Made by a program: the position numbers and the translations under genes. A stretch of DNA of 43,946 nucleotides from Oscillospiraceae bacterium. Lineage in GTDB: Bacteria > Bacillota > Clostridia > Oscillospirales > Oscillospiraceae. Position 1 is the first letter of the stretch; each line of letters starts with the position of its first letter. Location: the NCBI GenBank assembly GCA_910575505.1, contig CAJTFK010000030.1, positions 1 through 43,946 on the forward strand, in the 5' to 3' direction. Below are positions 34,549 to 42,778 of this stretch, piece after piece. The notes under the pieces are model-generated. The model was given only the letters and a program-made list of their open reading frames with translations. It was not told the DNA's origin and made no database searches.

Positions 34549-35845
34549 AGGCGGAATCAGCGCCGACGACCCGGAGGCTGTCCAGAAGCTGAAAGCCAAG
34601 CTGGAGGGCCTGGAGCGGGACCAGGAGTCCATGAAGGCCGTGAACGCCTACTACCGCAAGCACAAGACCCTGGAAGGCTGTCCTGGTTTGGACCCGGTTC
34701 AGATCGAGAAGCTGAAGGCGTCCATGGACCGTGACTGGAGGAAGGACCCGAAGCCCTATCCAGGCTTTTATCTTACCAATAACAACGCCATGATCCGCCA
34801 GACGAAGAAACGGATCGAGGAGCTGTCTCAGAAAGCAGAAACGGAGTACGAGGGCTGGACCTTCGATGGTGGCGAAGTGAAAATGGACCGGCAGTCCAAC
34901 CGGCTCCAGGTGTTCTTCGTTGAGAAGCCTGACCGGGATACCTGCTCCGCCATGCGGCATGGCGGTTTCCGCTGGGCTCCCAGCGTGGGTGCGTGGCAGA
35001 GGCAGCTCAATGACAATGCCATCCGGGCGGCGAACCGCCTGGAGTGTCTCCAGCCCCTGCCCGAGCGGCAGCCGGAAGCAGCCGCCCCGGAGGCTGTGAG
35101 CGGCTGGGGGTTCTACATCATCCCCGATCTCAAGACCTGGGCGGACAACGCCGGAGATCGTTCTCCCATAGAACGTTTTGCCTCTTTGGAAGAAGCAAGA
35201 GACCGTTTCCTGGAACTGCGGGCCCAGGACTACAACAGCGAAGCCGTCGAGCCCAGCCCGGACGGACGGCCTCCCGCCCGCCTGACCCTGGGCCTGGAGA
35301 GCGCGGACGGCATGAGCGCCGCCGATATCCTCCATGTGCGGCAGGGGAATAACTACCTTGTCACCGACTTCACCCGAATCGAACGGCTCCGGGATGATCC
35401 CGCTGTGAAGGATATCCTCTCCCGTGTCTCCCGTGAGATCGGCTTTGACTTTGTGCGTGTGTATGAGCGGGACGGCGACCGAATTCAGCTCCGGCCCAAG
35501 GTTCCCTTCGCGGAGTGGGACAATCCCTACTTCTCCGCCGCCACTCCGGGCAGCATCGCCGCCAAATATTACGACTTTCTGCATGAGTGCTATCCGCTGT
35601 CCAGGGACAATGAACTCCGCGCCGGACAGATCGAGCAGATCGTTCAATATCTGCGGAAAGAAGGAAAAGGCGGCGCTGACCAGCTTGCGCTGGCTGTTGC
35701 TGGAATGGGGGCCTCATTTCCCGACAACACCGCTGTTCAGGAGCTGGCAAGATCACTGACAGAAGAACTGACTCAATACAATGGGCCGGGACAGGCCAAT
35801 GCGCAGCGGCAGAAACTCAAGCATAAGAAGTCCCAAGAGCGGTAG
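34493..35845 (+). CDS. C-terminal part of a split integrative-element accessory protein, 450 residues
   Basis: The first 22 or so residues come from repeat R3, which also supplies AAAAGGAGG and the ATG at 34493. From GGISADDPEAVQKLKAKLEG on, the sequence is a typical long accessory protein of Tn1549-like elements. A coiled-coil region is followed by PYPGFYLTNNNAMIRQTKKR and an RLQVFFVEKPDRDTCS... GFRWAPSVGAWQRQL module, which also occurs at the ends of other mobile-element proteins. The C-terminal half has further globular segments and a basic tail (QRQKLKHKKSQER). Its missing N-terminus is encoded at 34153. The biochemical role is unknown; DNA-transfer accessory functions are plausible. Confidence 0.75.
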   Translation: MSEPRCKPRGDGYGACDDAGGISADDPEAVQKLKAKLEGLERDQESMKAVNAYYRKHKTLEGCPGLDPVQIEKLKASMDRDWRKDPKPYPGFYLTNNNAMIRQTKKRIEELSQKAETEYEGWTFDGGEVKMDRQSNRLQVFFVEKPDRDTCSAMRHGGFRWAPSVGAWQRQLNDNAIRAANRLECLQPLPERQPEAAAPEAVSGWGFYIIPDLKTWADNAGDRSPIERFASLEEARDRFLELRAQDYNSEAVEPSPDGRPPARLTLGLESADGMSAADILHVRQGNNYLVTDFTRIERLRDDPAVKDILSRVSREIGFDFVRVYERDGDRIQLRPKVPFAEWDNPYFSAATPGSIAAKYYDFLHECYPLSRDNELRAGQIEQIVQYLRKEGKGGADQLALAVAGMGASFPDNTAVQELARSLTEELTQYNGPGQANAQRQKLKHKKSQER

Positions 35846-35852
35846 CATGGCC

Positions 35853-35883
35853 GGGTGTTGTGTACGAACACCCAGCCTTTTTT
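35853..35883 (+). terminator. Terminator after the 450-residue gene
   Basis: Stem GGGTGTT (35853-35859) with AACACCC (35867-35873), then AGCC and TTTTTT. It lies 8 nt past the stop. Confidence 0.8.
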
Positions 35884-35889
35884 ACCAGG

Positions 35890-35905
35890 GGGTTACATGT
35901 AACCC
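35890..35905. promoter_or_regulatory. Perfect 16-bp palindrome, possible operator
   Basis: GGGTTACATGTAACCC lies between a terminator and the ribosome site of the next gene. A perfect two-fold symmetric site at this position suits a dimeric repressor. Confidence 0.35.
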
Positions 35906-35929
35906 TCTTACTCTGTAAAAGGAGGCAAT

Positions 35930-36325
35930 ATGGCGGTATCCACCATCAACACACATTTCAGCTGGAGAGCTGCTCATGTACGGGATTTACAGGACAGCAC
36001 GAAGGATCAGCCTGTTTATATCAGGATCGTAAAGATTATTGAATTGAGCCAGAAGCAATATCAGTATTTCTCCACGCATTTATGGCTTGATATGCCCTTT
36101 ATTGCGACAAACAAGGACCTGATGTGCGAAGCCGGAGGATTGTATCACTGTCTGCTGGTTTGTGCCCAAAACCATCGGGGCGGCATTTTGGTGGAAAGCG
36201 AGGGTTATGACTACGCCCGCTATGCGGCAGACGTACTGGATAAATCGGCCCTGGACCTGCGGGATGTACCCGTGGACCACTACGATCTGAAGCTCCGGCA
36301 GCCTCGCTTGGGGCCGGAGCGGTGA
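35930..36325 (+). CDS. Conserved integrative-element protein (probably DUF6329 family)
   Basis: A 131-residue soluble protein starting MAVSTINTHFSWRAAHVRDL and containing YQYFSTHLWLDMPFIATNKD and HCLLVCAQNHRGGILVESEG. The family is common in Tn1549-like elements and has no assigned function; the DUF number is from memory. The start is supported by AAAAGGAGG. It is followed by a GC-rich hairpin (36344-36358) and the palindromic region. Confidence 0.65.
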   Translation: MAVSTINTHFSWRAAHVRDLQDSTKDQPVYIRIVKIIELSQKQYQYFSTHLWLDMPFIATNKDLMCEAGGLYHCLLVCAQNHRGGILVESEGYDYARYAADVLDKSALDLRDVPVDHYDLKLRQPRLGPER

Positions 36326-36343
36326 TGTGACCTCTTCGAGGCC

Positions 36344-36466
36344 GCGGGCTCCGCCCGCTCATTCTAATCAACTTACCGCTTAGAACGAAGCCCCGCCAAC
36401 GGCGGGGCAGAGACTCGCCGCCCCCTGGCGGCGAGTCGCAAGCATCGCCAAAATGTACATTTTGGC
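36344..36466. other. Cluster of four hairpins/palindromes, candidate origin of transfer
   Basis: In order: GCGGGC/GCCCGC (36344-36358), GCCCCGCC/GGCGGGGC (36390-36408), GACTCGCCGCC/GGCGGCGAGTC (36412-36437) and a perfect 20-bp palindrome centred on ATGTACAT (36447-36466). No gene lies between 36326 and 36533. The cluster precedes mobC and relaxase by 1.6 kb, and a membrane-protein gene intervenes. The oriT assignment is a guess. Confidence 0.35.
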
Positions 36467-36533
36467 AGCTTGCAGGGGATAGACCCCTGACCCCTATGCC
36501 GCCTGCGGGCGGATGGTTCCCGGCCTTGGCCGT

Positions 36534-37169
36534 TTACTCGAACCAGCCCCTCACCCGGCTGGACACAAAGGCGATGGCGGGACCCAGGCAGAAGCCGGTA
36601 ATCAGCGTCGTCAGGCCCACCGTGGACCCCAGCAGGAAGCCAAGGGACAAAATCGAGATGTCCCACAGCATACGGATCGCGCGGGCGCTCAGCCTGCTGG
36701 TGTGGGCCGCAATCAATTGCGGAATCGCATCATAAGGCGCAACGCCCAGATCCACCACCATGTAAAACGCGGCGGCAATCAGAAACGCCGCCATGCTGAC
36801 TGCGAACAGCACAATTCTGACCGTCATGGACAGGCCCTCCGGCGGAATATGGGGGCTCATCAGCCACATGGTGAAGTCCGCCATATAGCCGACGCCCACC
36901 ATATTGGCAACGGTGCCCACGCCGATGCGGGAGAGGTCCAGTCGGATGACCGGGAGGAACATCAGCAGATTAAATACCAGCTGGCAGGTTCCGAAGGAGA
37001 TGCCCGTTTGGGAGGAGACTCCCAGCGTGAAGGTGGAACAAGGGTCCGTCCCAAACCCGACGGTCTTGAACACCGCCACGCATATCCCGATTACGATCAA
37101 GCTGACGGTCAAAACCGCTGCCCTGCGCCCTATGCGGGGCCGTGTAAAATTCGCGGCAATGGCTTCCAT
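36534..37169 (-). CDS. YczE/YitT-type integral membrane protein
   Basis: A 211-residue protein with about five to six transmembrane segments, including LTVSLIVIGICVAVFKT and IVLFAVSMAAFLIAAAFYMV. It has the family-like loops FGTDPCSTFTLGVS and DLGVAPYDAIPQLIA (two G-x-x-P repeats). Function in the family is undefined (possible transporter). The start at 37169 (MEAIAANF) follows GAGGAG; the longer frame upstream is non-coding. It is transcribed against the transfer genes. Confidence 0.75.
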   Translation of the reverse strand: MEAIAANFTRPRIGRRAAVLTVSLIVIGICVAVFKTVGFGTDPCSTFTLGVSSQTGISFGTCQLVFNLLMFLPVIRLDLSRIGVGTVANMVGVGYMADFTMWLMSPHIPPEGLSMTVRIVLFAVSMAAFLIAAAFYMVVDLGVAPYDAIPQLIAAHTSRLSARAIRMLWDISILSLGFLLGSTVGLTTLITGFCLGPAIAFVSSRVRGWFE

Positions 37170-37289
37170 GTTAAACGCTCCTCTTTTCGGTGAGAAATGA
37201 CAACGGCTGAAATTATACCATCGGGGCGATAGACCGTCAATGAGAAAAATCACCGGCCTCGGGCCGGAGGAAGGAGGCAGAAATACAGG

Positions 37290-38063
37290 ATGGAATTCTA
37301 TGCCAGCGTGAGCTTCGGAAAAGATTCCTTAGCCATGCTGCTGCTATTACTGGAGAATAAAATGCCATTGGATGAAGTGATCTTTTACAACTCGGAAATG
37401 GAATTTCAGGCAATTTATGATATCCGGGACCGGATCAAGCCGGTCCTGGAGCAGAGGGGCGTCCGGTTCACAGAGGTGAAACCGGACATCCCTTTTTTAT
37501 ACAACATGCTGGAGAGGCCGGTGGACTCCAAAAAGAACGGCTTCCACCTGGGCTGCGGCTGGTGCGGCGGCCCCTGCCGCTGGGGAACCTCCATGAAAAC
37601 CCGTACTCTAGACGGCGTGGCCCTGGATGCGGAGGTTCACTATGTAGGCATCGCCGCGGACGAGACGGAACGGCTGACGAAGCTGGAAGCGCCCAAGCGT
37701 TCACCTCTGGCCAATGCCGGAATGACAGAGGCGGACAGTCTAGCCTTCTGCTATGAACGGGGCTTTTTCTGGGAGGAAAACGGAGTCCGCCTGTATGATG
37801 TTCTGGACCGGGTTTCCTGCTGGTGCTGTAAAAACAAGAACCGGAAGGAGCTGAAGGCCATCTATCAATTTCTTCCGCAGTATTGGGAGAAGCTGAAGGA
37901 ACTGCAAGCCCAGATTTCCGCACCCATGAAGCCCTACAGCCGCCAGGGCATTCCCTATGGCAACGTGTTTGATTTGGAACGAGTATTCGATCAGGAGATC
38001 GAGGCGGAGAAATCCGGCAGACTTCACCAGAGTAAAAGGAGGCGCTGTGAGCAAAGCAGATAA
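37290..38063 (+). CDS. PP-loop ATPase, phosphoadenosine-phosphosulfate reductase-like
   Basis: A 257-residue protein with the PP-loop near the N-terminus (YASVSFGKDSLAMLLLL, a variant of SGGKDS) and two cysteine clusters, GCGWCGGPCRWG and VSCWCCKNKN, which could hold a metal or iron-sulfur cluster. Such PAPS-reductase-family proteins are frequent cargo of Tn1549-like elements and resemble DndC-like enzymes more than assimilatory reductases, because no siroheme or sulfate genes are nearby. The start ATG 37290 follows GGAAGGAGG. It overlaps mobC by 17 nt, so it is part of the transfer operon. A DNA- or tRNA-modification role is possible but unproven. Confidence 0.75.
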   Translation: MEFYASVSFGKDSLAMLLLLLENKMPLDEVIFYNSEMEFQAIYDIRDRIKPVLEQRGVRFTEVKPDIPFLYNMLERPVDSKKNGFHLGCGWCGGPCRWGTSMKTRTLDGVALDAEVHYVGIAADETERLTKLEAPKRSPLANAGMTEADSLAFCYERGFFWEENGVRLYDVLDRVSCWCCKNKNRKELKAIYQFLPQYWEKLKELQAQISAPMKPYSRQGIPYGNVFDLERVFDQEIEAEKSGRLHQSKRRRCEQSR

Positions 38064-38370
38064 AAAGGGACGGCACCATCTTCACATAGAACTGACCCCA
38101 GCACAGTACCGTCTGCTGGCGGAACAGGCCAAAGCCTGCGGCCTCAGCAAACGGGCCTATCTCGTCCGGCTCATTGAGGGGAAGGCTGTCCGGGTGCGGC
38201 CCTCCCAGGAGGTCAAGGATCTGCGCTGGGAGGTGCATAAAATCGGCGTGAATATCAATCAGATCGCCCGGAGTGTCAACGCCGGAATCGCCAGGGCCGA
38301 GGATGCCAGGCGGGGGCTGTTTCTGCTGGAGCGAGTCTATGAGCTGCTGTATGAGGTGGTGAGGAAGTAG
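38047..38370 (+). CDS. mobC: Mobilization relaxosome protein MobC
   Basis: A 107-residue MobC-family accessory protein: a basic ribbon-helix-helix-like start (HHLHIELTPAQYRLLAEQAK, GLSKRAYLVRLIEG) and the conserved C-terminal motif EVHKIGVNINQIARSVN. It helps open DNA at oriT and recruits the relaxase. Translation starts at GTG 38047, 4 nt after AAAAGGAGG, and ends directly before the relaxase ATG (TAGATG). Confidence 0.9.
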   Translation: MSKADKKGRHHLHIELTPAQYRLLAEQAKACGLSKRAYLVRLIEGKAVRVRPSQEVKDLRWEVHKIGVNINQIARSVNAGIARAEDARRGLFLLERVYELLYEVVRK

Positions 38371-39771
38371 ATGGCGGTTACAAAGATTCTCGCCCGGAAC
38401 GGCGGACTGGAGCAGGCAATCCAATATGCTCTGAACGGAGATAAAACAGAGGGCCGCATCCTCACGGCACACCAGAACTGCGATCCCGGCCTGGAGTACC
38501 GGCAGATGATGGACACCAAGCGGGACATCGGGAAGCTGGATGGCCGTCAGTGCTACCACATCATTCAGTCCTTCAAGCCCGGCGAGGTTACGCCGGAGCT
38601 GGCGCTGAAGATTGCAACAGAATTCGCCTCGGAGTATTTGGCGGACTACGAAGTGGTAATCGCCACCCATGTGGATAAGGGCCATATTCATTCCCATTTG
38701 GTATTTAATTCCGTGAACGCGCAGACCGGAAAAAAGTATCATGTTACAACGCAGGAATACTACCGGCAGATTCGCAGCATCTCAGACCGTCTCTGCCGGG
38801 AGCACGGCCTGTCGGTTATCATGGAGGGCGCTTCCTCCAAGGCCGTCAGCTACATCGAATGGCTGCGGCAGAGCAAGGGCCAGCCCACCTTCCGGTCCAT
38901 GCTGGAGGCGGACCTGCGGATGGCTATCGAGGATGCCAACGACCTGGGCCACTTCTTCATGCTCATGGAGCACATGGGCTGGGAGATCAGCCATGGGAAC
39001 CGCCTGGGCTTCCGGCTCCGGGGGCAGGACCGATTCATGATCCCAGGCCAGAAAAATCCGCTGTTCACGGAGGACGGCATCCTCGCCGCTATCCAGGGCA
39101 ATCTCTCCGCAATCGAGGCCGGGCGGCGGCCACCCTCGTCTTTTCGTGCCCCCTACCAGCCCTACAAAAAGCACCCGAAGTACACGGGTTTTCTGGCGCT
39201 GTACGTCCATTACTTATACGTTCTCGGCAAGATCGAAAAGCGGCAGTATCCGCCCCGCATGACGCCTCAGCTTCGCAAGGAGGTCATTCGCTTCGAGCGC
39301 TGCCGGGAGCAGTTCGCATTCCTCCGGGAGAACAACATCTCCACCCAGGAGGACATGACTACATTCCAGGCCCGCGCAGAGGATACGCTGGCTAGCCTTA
39401 TGAAGCAGCGTACCATCCTCAACGTGCGGAAGAAAAAGCGCCGTTCTCTGTATGACGCCCTGGCAGACGTGGAGACCCTGGCAGAGGCCAGGCAGCTCTA
39501 TGACGAGGGCCTCTCCGGCATGGAGGCGGAGGCCGCCCGGTACGCCGAGGCTTCCGCCCTGCTGGATGGCTGCGGCGTCCCTCGTGAGCGGCTGACGGCG
39601 GAAAAAGCGGAGCTGTACCGCCAGCTGGCGGAGCTCAACCGCTCCATCCGGGCGGAGCGAAGGAAGCTGGCCTTATGCAAGGAGGTGATGGAACGGGCCC
39701 CGAAAATGAAGCAATCCATTGAACATCTTGAATTGAAGGAGGTAAGCCACGATGAACATCGGAGGCGGTGA
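38371..39771 (+). CDS. Relaxase/mobilization nuclease, MobA/VirD2 family
   Basis: A 466-residue relaxase. The N-terminal relaxase domain has the metal-binding HUH-type motif HVDKGHIHSHLVFNSV near residue 100 and a tyrosine-bearing helix early (QAIQYALNGDK). The C-terminal 200 residues are helical coiled coil (EARQLYDEGLSGMEAEAARY). It nicks oriT and leads the transferred strand. It is directly adjacent to mobC and overlaps pcfB by 20 nt. The layout (PP-loop gene, mobC, relaxase, pcfB) is that of Tn1549/CTn elements. Confidence 0.93.
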   Translation: MAVTKILARNGGLEQAIQYALNGDKTEGRILTAHQNCDPGLEYRQMMDTKRDIGKLDGRQCYHIIQSFKPGEVTPELALKIATEFASEYLADYEVVIATHVDKGHIHSHLVFNSVNAQTGKKYHVTTQEYYRQIRSISDRLCREHGLSVIMEGASSKAVSYIEWLRQSKGQPTFRSMLEADLRMAIEDANDLGHFFMLMEHMGWEISHGNRLGFRLRGQDRFMIPGQKNPLFTEDGILAAIQGNLSAIEAGRRPPSSFRAPYQPYKKHPKYTGFLALYVHYLYVLGKIEKRQYPPRMTPQLRKEVIRFERCREQFAFLRENNISTQEDMTTFQARAEDTLASLMKQRTILNVRKKKRRSLYDALADVETLAEARQLYDEGLSGMEAEAARYAEASALLDGCGVPRERLTAEKAELYRQLAELNRSIRAERRKLALCKEVMERAPKMKQSIEHLELKEVSHDEHRRR

Positions 39772-40498
39772 GGCCGCCGACCAGCTGGTGCGCATGATGC
39801 TCTCGTTCGGAGAGGTCAGCGTCCGGCTGGGCGGCTCGGCCCTCAAAAACGTGCTGGCGCTGTCCATGGCGCTGGCGAAGAACAACAAGACCATTTCCGG
39901 GAAAATCAATCTGGGGAAGATGCTGCGGGAAACGCGGGATCTCCGTCAGTTCCCTATGTCCCCGGAGCAGTATCGCCAGTTTGCCAAGCTGGCGAAGAAA
40001 CAGAAAATCCTGTTCTCTGCCATCCATGACAAGGATGCCAAGGGGAAGCTCATCGACGTGATCCTTCCGGTGACGGAGCTGGACAGGGCCAATATGATCT
40101 TTGAGCGGGTGGGCTATTTGTCCCCGGAACAGCCTGCGCCCCAGCGGGAACAGCAGCCCCCGCGTAAGGAGCGTGAAGGCCCCCAGAAGCGACGGGAGGA
40201 AAAGGCCAAGACCGCGGACCACCCGGAGCGGGAGGGCTCCCAGAAGGCCCCCAAGGGGCCGGAGCGGGGCAAGAGCTGTCAGGAGGCGGCCGCGTCAAAA
40301 AAAGATTCTCCGTCGCAACGCGCCTCGCCCGGTACCAGAAGCAGCTCCTCTTCACACAAAAAAGCCGTGGTTACGAGGACGACGAGTGACCGCCCTTCCG
40401 TAGAGGGGCGGCTGAAGGCGTACCGGACGGAGCTGGACCAGCGGCGGAAATCCGCGCCTGTTAAGAGCAAAAACAAGACCCGATCCAAGAGCAGATAA
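39752..40498 (+). CDS. pcfB: PcfB family protein (DUF3801)
   Basis: A 248-residue protein whose first 130 residues are the PcfB domain (LGGSALKNVLALSMALAKNN, QFPMSPEQYRQFAKLAKKQK, ELDRANMIFERVGY). The C-terminal half is a highly basic, proline- and serine-rich low-complexity tail. PcfB is a relaxosome/coupling accessory in conjugation. In intact elements the VirD4 coupling ATPase usually follows. Here no type IV secretion gene is seen after it in the window. Confidence 0.88.
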   Translation: MNIGGGEAADQLVRMMLSFGEVSVRLGGSALKNVLALSMALAKNNKTISGKINLGKMLRETRDLRQFPMSPEQYRQFAKLAKKQKILFSAIHDKDAKGKLIDVILPVTELDRANMIFERVGYLSPEQPAPQREQQPPRKEREGPQKRREEKAKTADHPEREGSQKAPKGPERGKSCQEAAASKKDSPSQRASPGTRSSSSSHKKAVVTRTTSDRPSVEGRLKAYRTELDQRRKSAPVKSKNKTRSKSR

Positions 40499-40618
40499 GT
40501 CGGGGAGAACATAATGATCGTGTCCTCCTTATTTTTTGTAAAAAGATAAAATAGGGAAATAGCATAAATTCCTCTTACGGCTTGCGTCGATTCCATAGTA
40601 AACTACGTCTAATAGACA

Positions 40619-40632
40619 GTATTGTACAATAC
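40619..40632. promoter_or_regulatory. Perfect 14-bp palindrome upstream of the sigma factor
   Basis: GTATTGTACAATAC lies about 30 nt before the sigma gene. It may be an operator or the end of the mobile element. The rest of 40499-40663 shows no gene and no convincing promoter. Confidence 0.3.
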
Positions 40633-40663
40633 CCTTTGCAAAATTAAGTAGAGGAGTGATGAA

Positions 40664-41173
40664 GTGGGTGCTGCCGTCATGGACAAATTCCGGTTTGCCC
40701 AGGAATTGCAATCCAGAAAGGAAAAATACTACCGCATTGCCTATTCGTATGTAAAGAACGAGCAGGATGCCTTGGACATTGTGGGAGAGGCGGTCTGCAA
40801 GGGGCTCAGGACCCTGGGGACCCTGCGGGAGCCGGACTACTTTGATACCTGGATGACCCGTATCGTCATCAACGCCGCCATTGACTTCACCCGCAGGCGT
40901 TCCCGCGTTACCTTGTGTGAGGATGGGGCGCTGGAGATTCTGGCGGTGCCGGAGGAAGAATTAACCCCGGAGGATTCCATGGACCTGTATCAGGCTTTAG
41001 ATACCCTTAGCAAAAGAGACCAGGTTTGTGTGACGCTGCGGTATTTTGAGGAGCAGTCCTTCGTTCAAATCGCGAGGATTTTGCAGGAACCGGAGACCAC
41101 TGTCAAGTCCAGGCTCTACCGGGCCCTAGGGAAAATGCGCGGTTTTCTGGAGAAAGGAGCGTATGAATCGTGA
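40664..41173 (+). CDS. ECF-like sigma-70 family RNA polymerase sigma factor
   Basis: A 169-residue sigma factor with region 2 (YYRIAYSYVKNEQDALDIVG, DTWMTRIVINAAIDFTRR) and region 4 (LSKRDQVCVTLRYFEEQSFV, EPETTVKSRLYRALGKMR), as in SigV/SigW-type ECF factors. Start GTG 40664 is 7 nt from GAGGAG; ATG 40679 is an alternative. The stop overlaps the start of the next gene (GTGA), pairing it with a membrane partner that is probably its anti-sigma factor. Confidence 0.9.
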   Translation: MGAAVMDKFRFAQELQSRKEKYYRIAYSYVKNEQDALDIVGEAVCKGLRTLGTLREPDYFDTWMTRIVINAAIDFTRRRSRVTLCEDGALEILAVPEEELTPEDSMDLYQALDTLSKRDQVCVTLRYFEEQSFVQIARILQEPETTVKSRLYRALGKMRGFLEKGAYES

Positions 41174-42027
41174 ATATTGGAAAAGCACAGTATGACGCCA
41201 TCCCGATTCCAAAGGAACTGGACCGGGTGATTGGGGAGGCCATCAGCCAGACGGAGCGGGAAGTGCGGGCGCAAACACGGCGCAGATGGCTGGCGGGCGT
41301 GGCCGCCGTTTTCTGCGCGGTATTCCTCAGCGCCAACATCACGCCGGTCTATGCCTACGCCTCTCAGCTGCCGGTGATTGGGGCTGTGGTGCGGGTGCTT
41401 CATATTGGCACCGGCGGAGAGATTACGGACGGTGCGCATACCGAAGCGTCTGCGGAAGGGGAGACGGTGGACTTTCACTTTGAGAGTTCCATGGAAGAGC
41501 TGGACGCGGCGCCGGTCTACACCGTTTCCCATCTGCTGGCGCCCAACCGGATCATCCTGACCCTGCACGGCGTCCGGACCATCGACTATGGGGCCATTGA
41601 GCAGAGCCTGCTGTCCACGGAGGCGGTGCAAGGTGTGTCCCGGGCCATGATTGGTGATGATTCCATGTTTGGGTTTATCATTGTTTTGAACAGCGGCTGG
41701 GCCTATGAGATCACCGAGTACGCGAATCCCGCCTCCCTTTCCGTCCGGTTCTATCCGGACGAAGCGTATCAGCCCGAGCGGGAGGTCTACTATCTCCGCT
41801 CAAAGGCGGTCCCCTTTGGCGAGGAGCTTGGACTGATGAATGAGCTCTATTGGGGAAACGACGCCACACAGCTGCAAATCCAAAGCGGCGATTATATCAT
41901 TACCGTCGGCCAATACGATACCCTGGACGAGGCCAACGCCGCGCTGAAAGCATTGGAGGATCAATTGGGCGGGGACGCCGGGCTGTTCGTAGCCAGCGGC
42001 CTTGCCGATGAAATTCCGGAAAAATAA
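41170..42027 (+). CDS. Membrane-anchored anti-sigma-like protein (DUF4179-like)
   Basis: A 285-residue protein: a short cytoplasmic N-terminus (IPIPKELDRVIGEAISQTER), one transmembrane segment (WLAGVAAVFCAVFLSANI) and a 225-residue extracellular domain. This is the architecture of anti-sigma factors such as those with DUF4179, beginning with the I-P-x-E-L-x-x-x-I motif that binds sigma. Start GTG overlaps the sigma stop. It likely holds the ECF factor at the membrane and releases it on an envelope signal. Its own gene pair is probably autoregulated. Confidence 0.8.
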   Translation: MNIGKAQYDAIPIPKELDRVIGEAISQTEREVRAQTRRRWLAGVAAVFCAVFLSANITPVYAYASQLPVIGAVVRVLHIGTGGEITDGAHTEASAEGETVDFHFESSMEELDAAPVYTVSHLLAPNRIILTLHGVRTIDYGAIEQSLLSTEAVQGVSRAMIGDDSMFGFIIVLNSGWAYEITEYANPASLSVRFYPDEAYQPEREVYYLRSKAVPFGEELGLMNELYWGNDATQLQIQSGDYIITVGQYDTLDEANAALKALEDQLGGDAGLFVASGLADEIPEK

Positions 42028-42124
42028 AAAATTGATGCGTCGAAACCACCGCAGCCGTCGTCTATATAGATGGCGGCTGCGTGTGCAGCCAAAATACAGG
42101 CTTTGAAAGAATGAGGTACAGACG

Positions 42125-42391
42125 ATGATGAAGAAAAAACTTGCGGTTCTGGTGCTGGCGCTTTGCGTGGCTGGCGCGGTTCTCTCTGGCTGCGGGCAGA
42201 CGGAGGCCGGTGAATCAGGCAGACAGCCGGAGAATCAAACGGGAATCCAGGCCCCTGCGTCCCAGCCGGAGCAGGAAGAGAATAGCGCGGAATCTCCTGC
42301 GGAGGGCGGCGCGGAAACTTCCAAAGAAGCAAACATATTCACCGGCTGGCTCCCCACCGGTGTAGAGCACTTGACCCCCAAATTGATGTAA
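42125..42391 (+). CDS. Short lipoprotein
   Basis: An 88-residue protein with a signal peptide (KKKLAVLVLALCVAGAV) and lipobox LSGC, then a Gln/Glu/Pro-rich unstructured segment and a short end (NIFTGWLPTGVEHLTPKLM). The absence of a folded domain and the abrupt end suggest a truncated larger lipoprotein. It lies 97 nt after the anti-sigma-like gene, with a hairpin in between (42050-42077). Confidence 0.6.
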   Translation: MMKKKLAVLVLALCVAGAVLSGCGQTEAGESGRQPENQTGIQAPASQPEQEENSAESPAEGGAETSKEANIFTGWLPTGVEHLTPKLM

Positions 42392-42454
42392 AGAAAAACG
42401 AGAACAAATGCGTTGTGTATGCCGCAGTTTTTGGAGAAGAATTGCAAGACTGCA

Positions 42455-42483
42455 TTGTGTTTTCTCAATAGAGGCGGTATAAT
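42455..42483 (+). promoter_or_regulatory. Promoter of the Cro/CI-type regulator
   Basis: TTGTGT (42455-42460) and consensus TATAAT (42478-42483) are spaced 17 nt, about 55 nt before the regulator gene. Confidence 0.65.
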
Positions 42484-42547
42484 GATGGATAGACCATAGT
42501 GCCAGGGCCGCTACTGCTGGCTTTGGCCTGGAAAGGTGAGAATGACT

Positions 42548-42760
42548 ATGAAAATCAGCTATAAACCGCTGTGGAAAACACTGATTGACAAAAACCTGAC
42601 CAAGAAGGATTTGCGGCTCCAGGCGCATTTGACAACGAATCACATCGCCAATATGGGCAAGGGGGAGCATATCTCCATGCAGACCCTTATCAAAATTTGC
42701 GAAACTCTGAACTGCGACATTGCCGATGTGATCGCGCTGGTGCCGGATGACGACCCGTAA
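42548..42760 (+). CDS. Cro/CI-family helix-turn-helix regulator
   Basis: A 70-residue single-domain HTH protein (WKTLIDKNLTKKDLRLQAHL, ISMQTLIKICETLNCDIADV), typical of the small XRE-type repressors found in mobile elements. ATG 42548 is chosen for AAAGGTGAG 8 nt upstream; ATG 42542 is possible. It is followed after 18 nt by tnpV, with which it is commonly paired. The regulatory target is not visible. Confidence 0.85.
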   Translation: MKISYKPLWKTLIDKNLTKKDLRLQAHLTTNHIANMGKGEHISMQTLIKICETLNCDIADVIALVPDDDP

Positions 42761-42778
42761 GGGAGAAAGGGCAGCACA

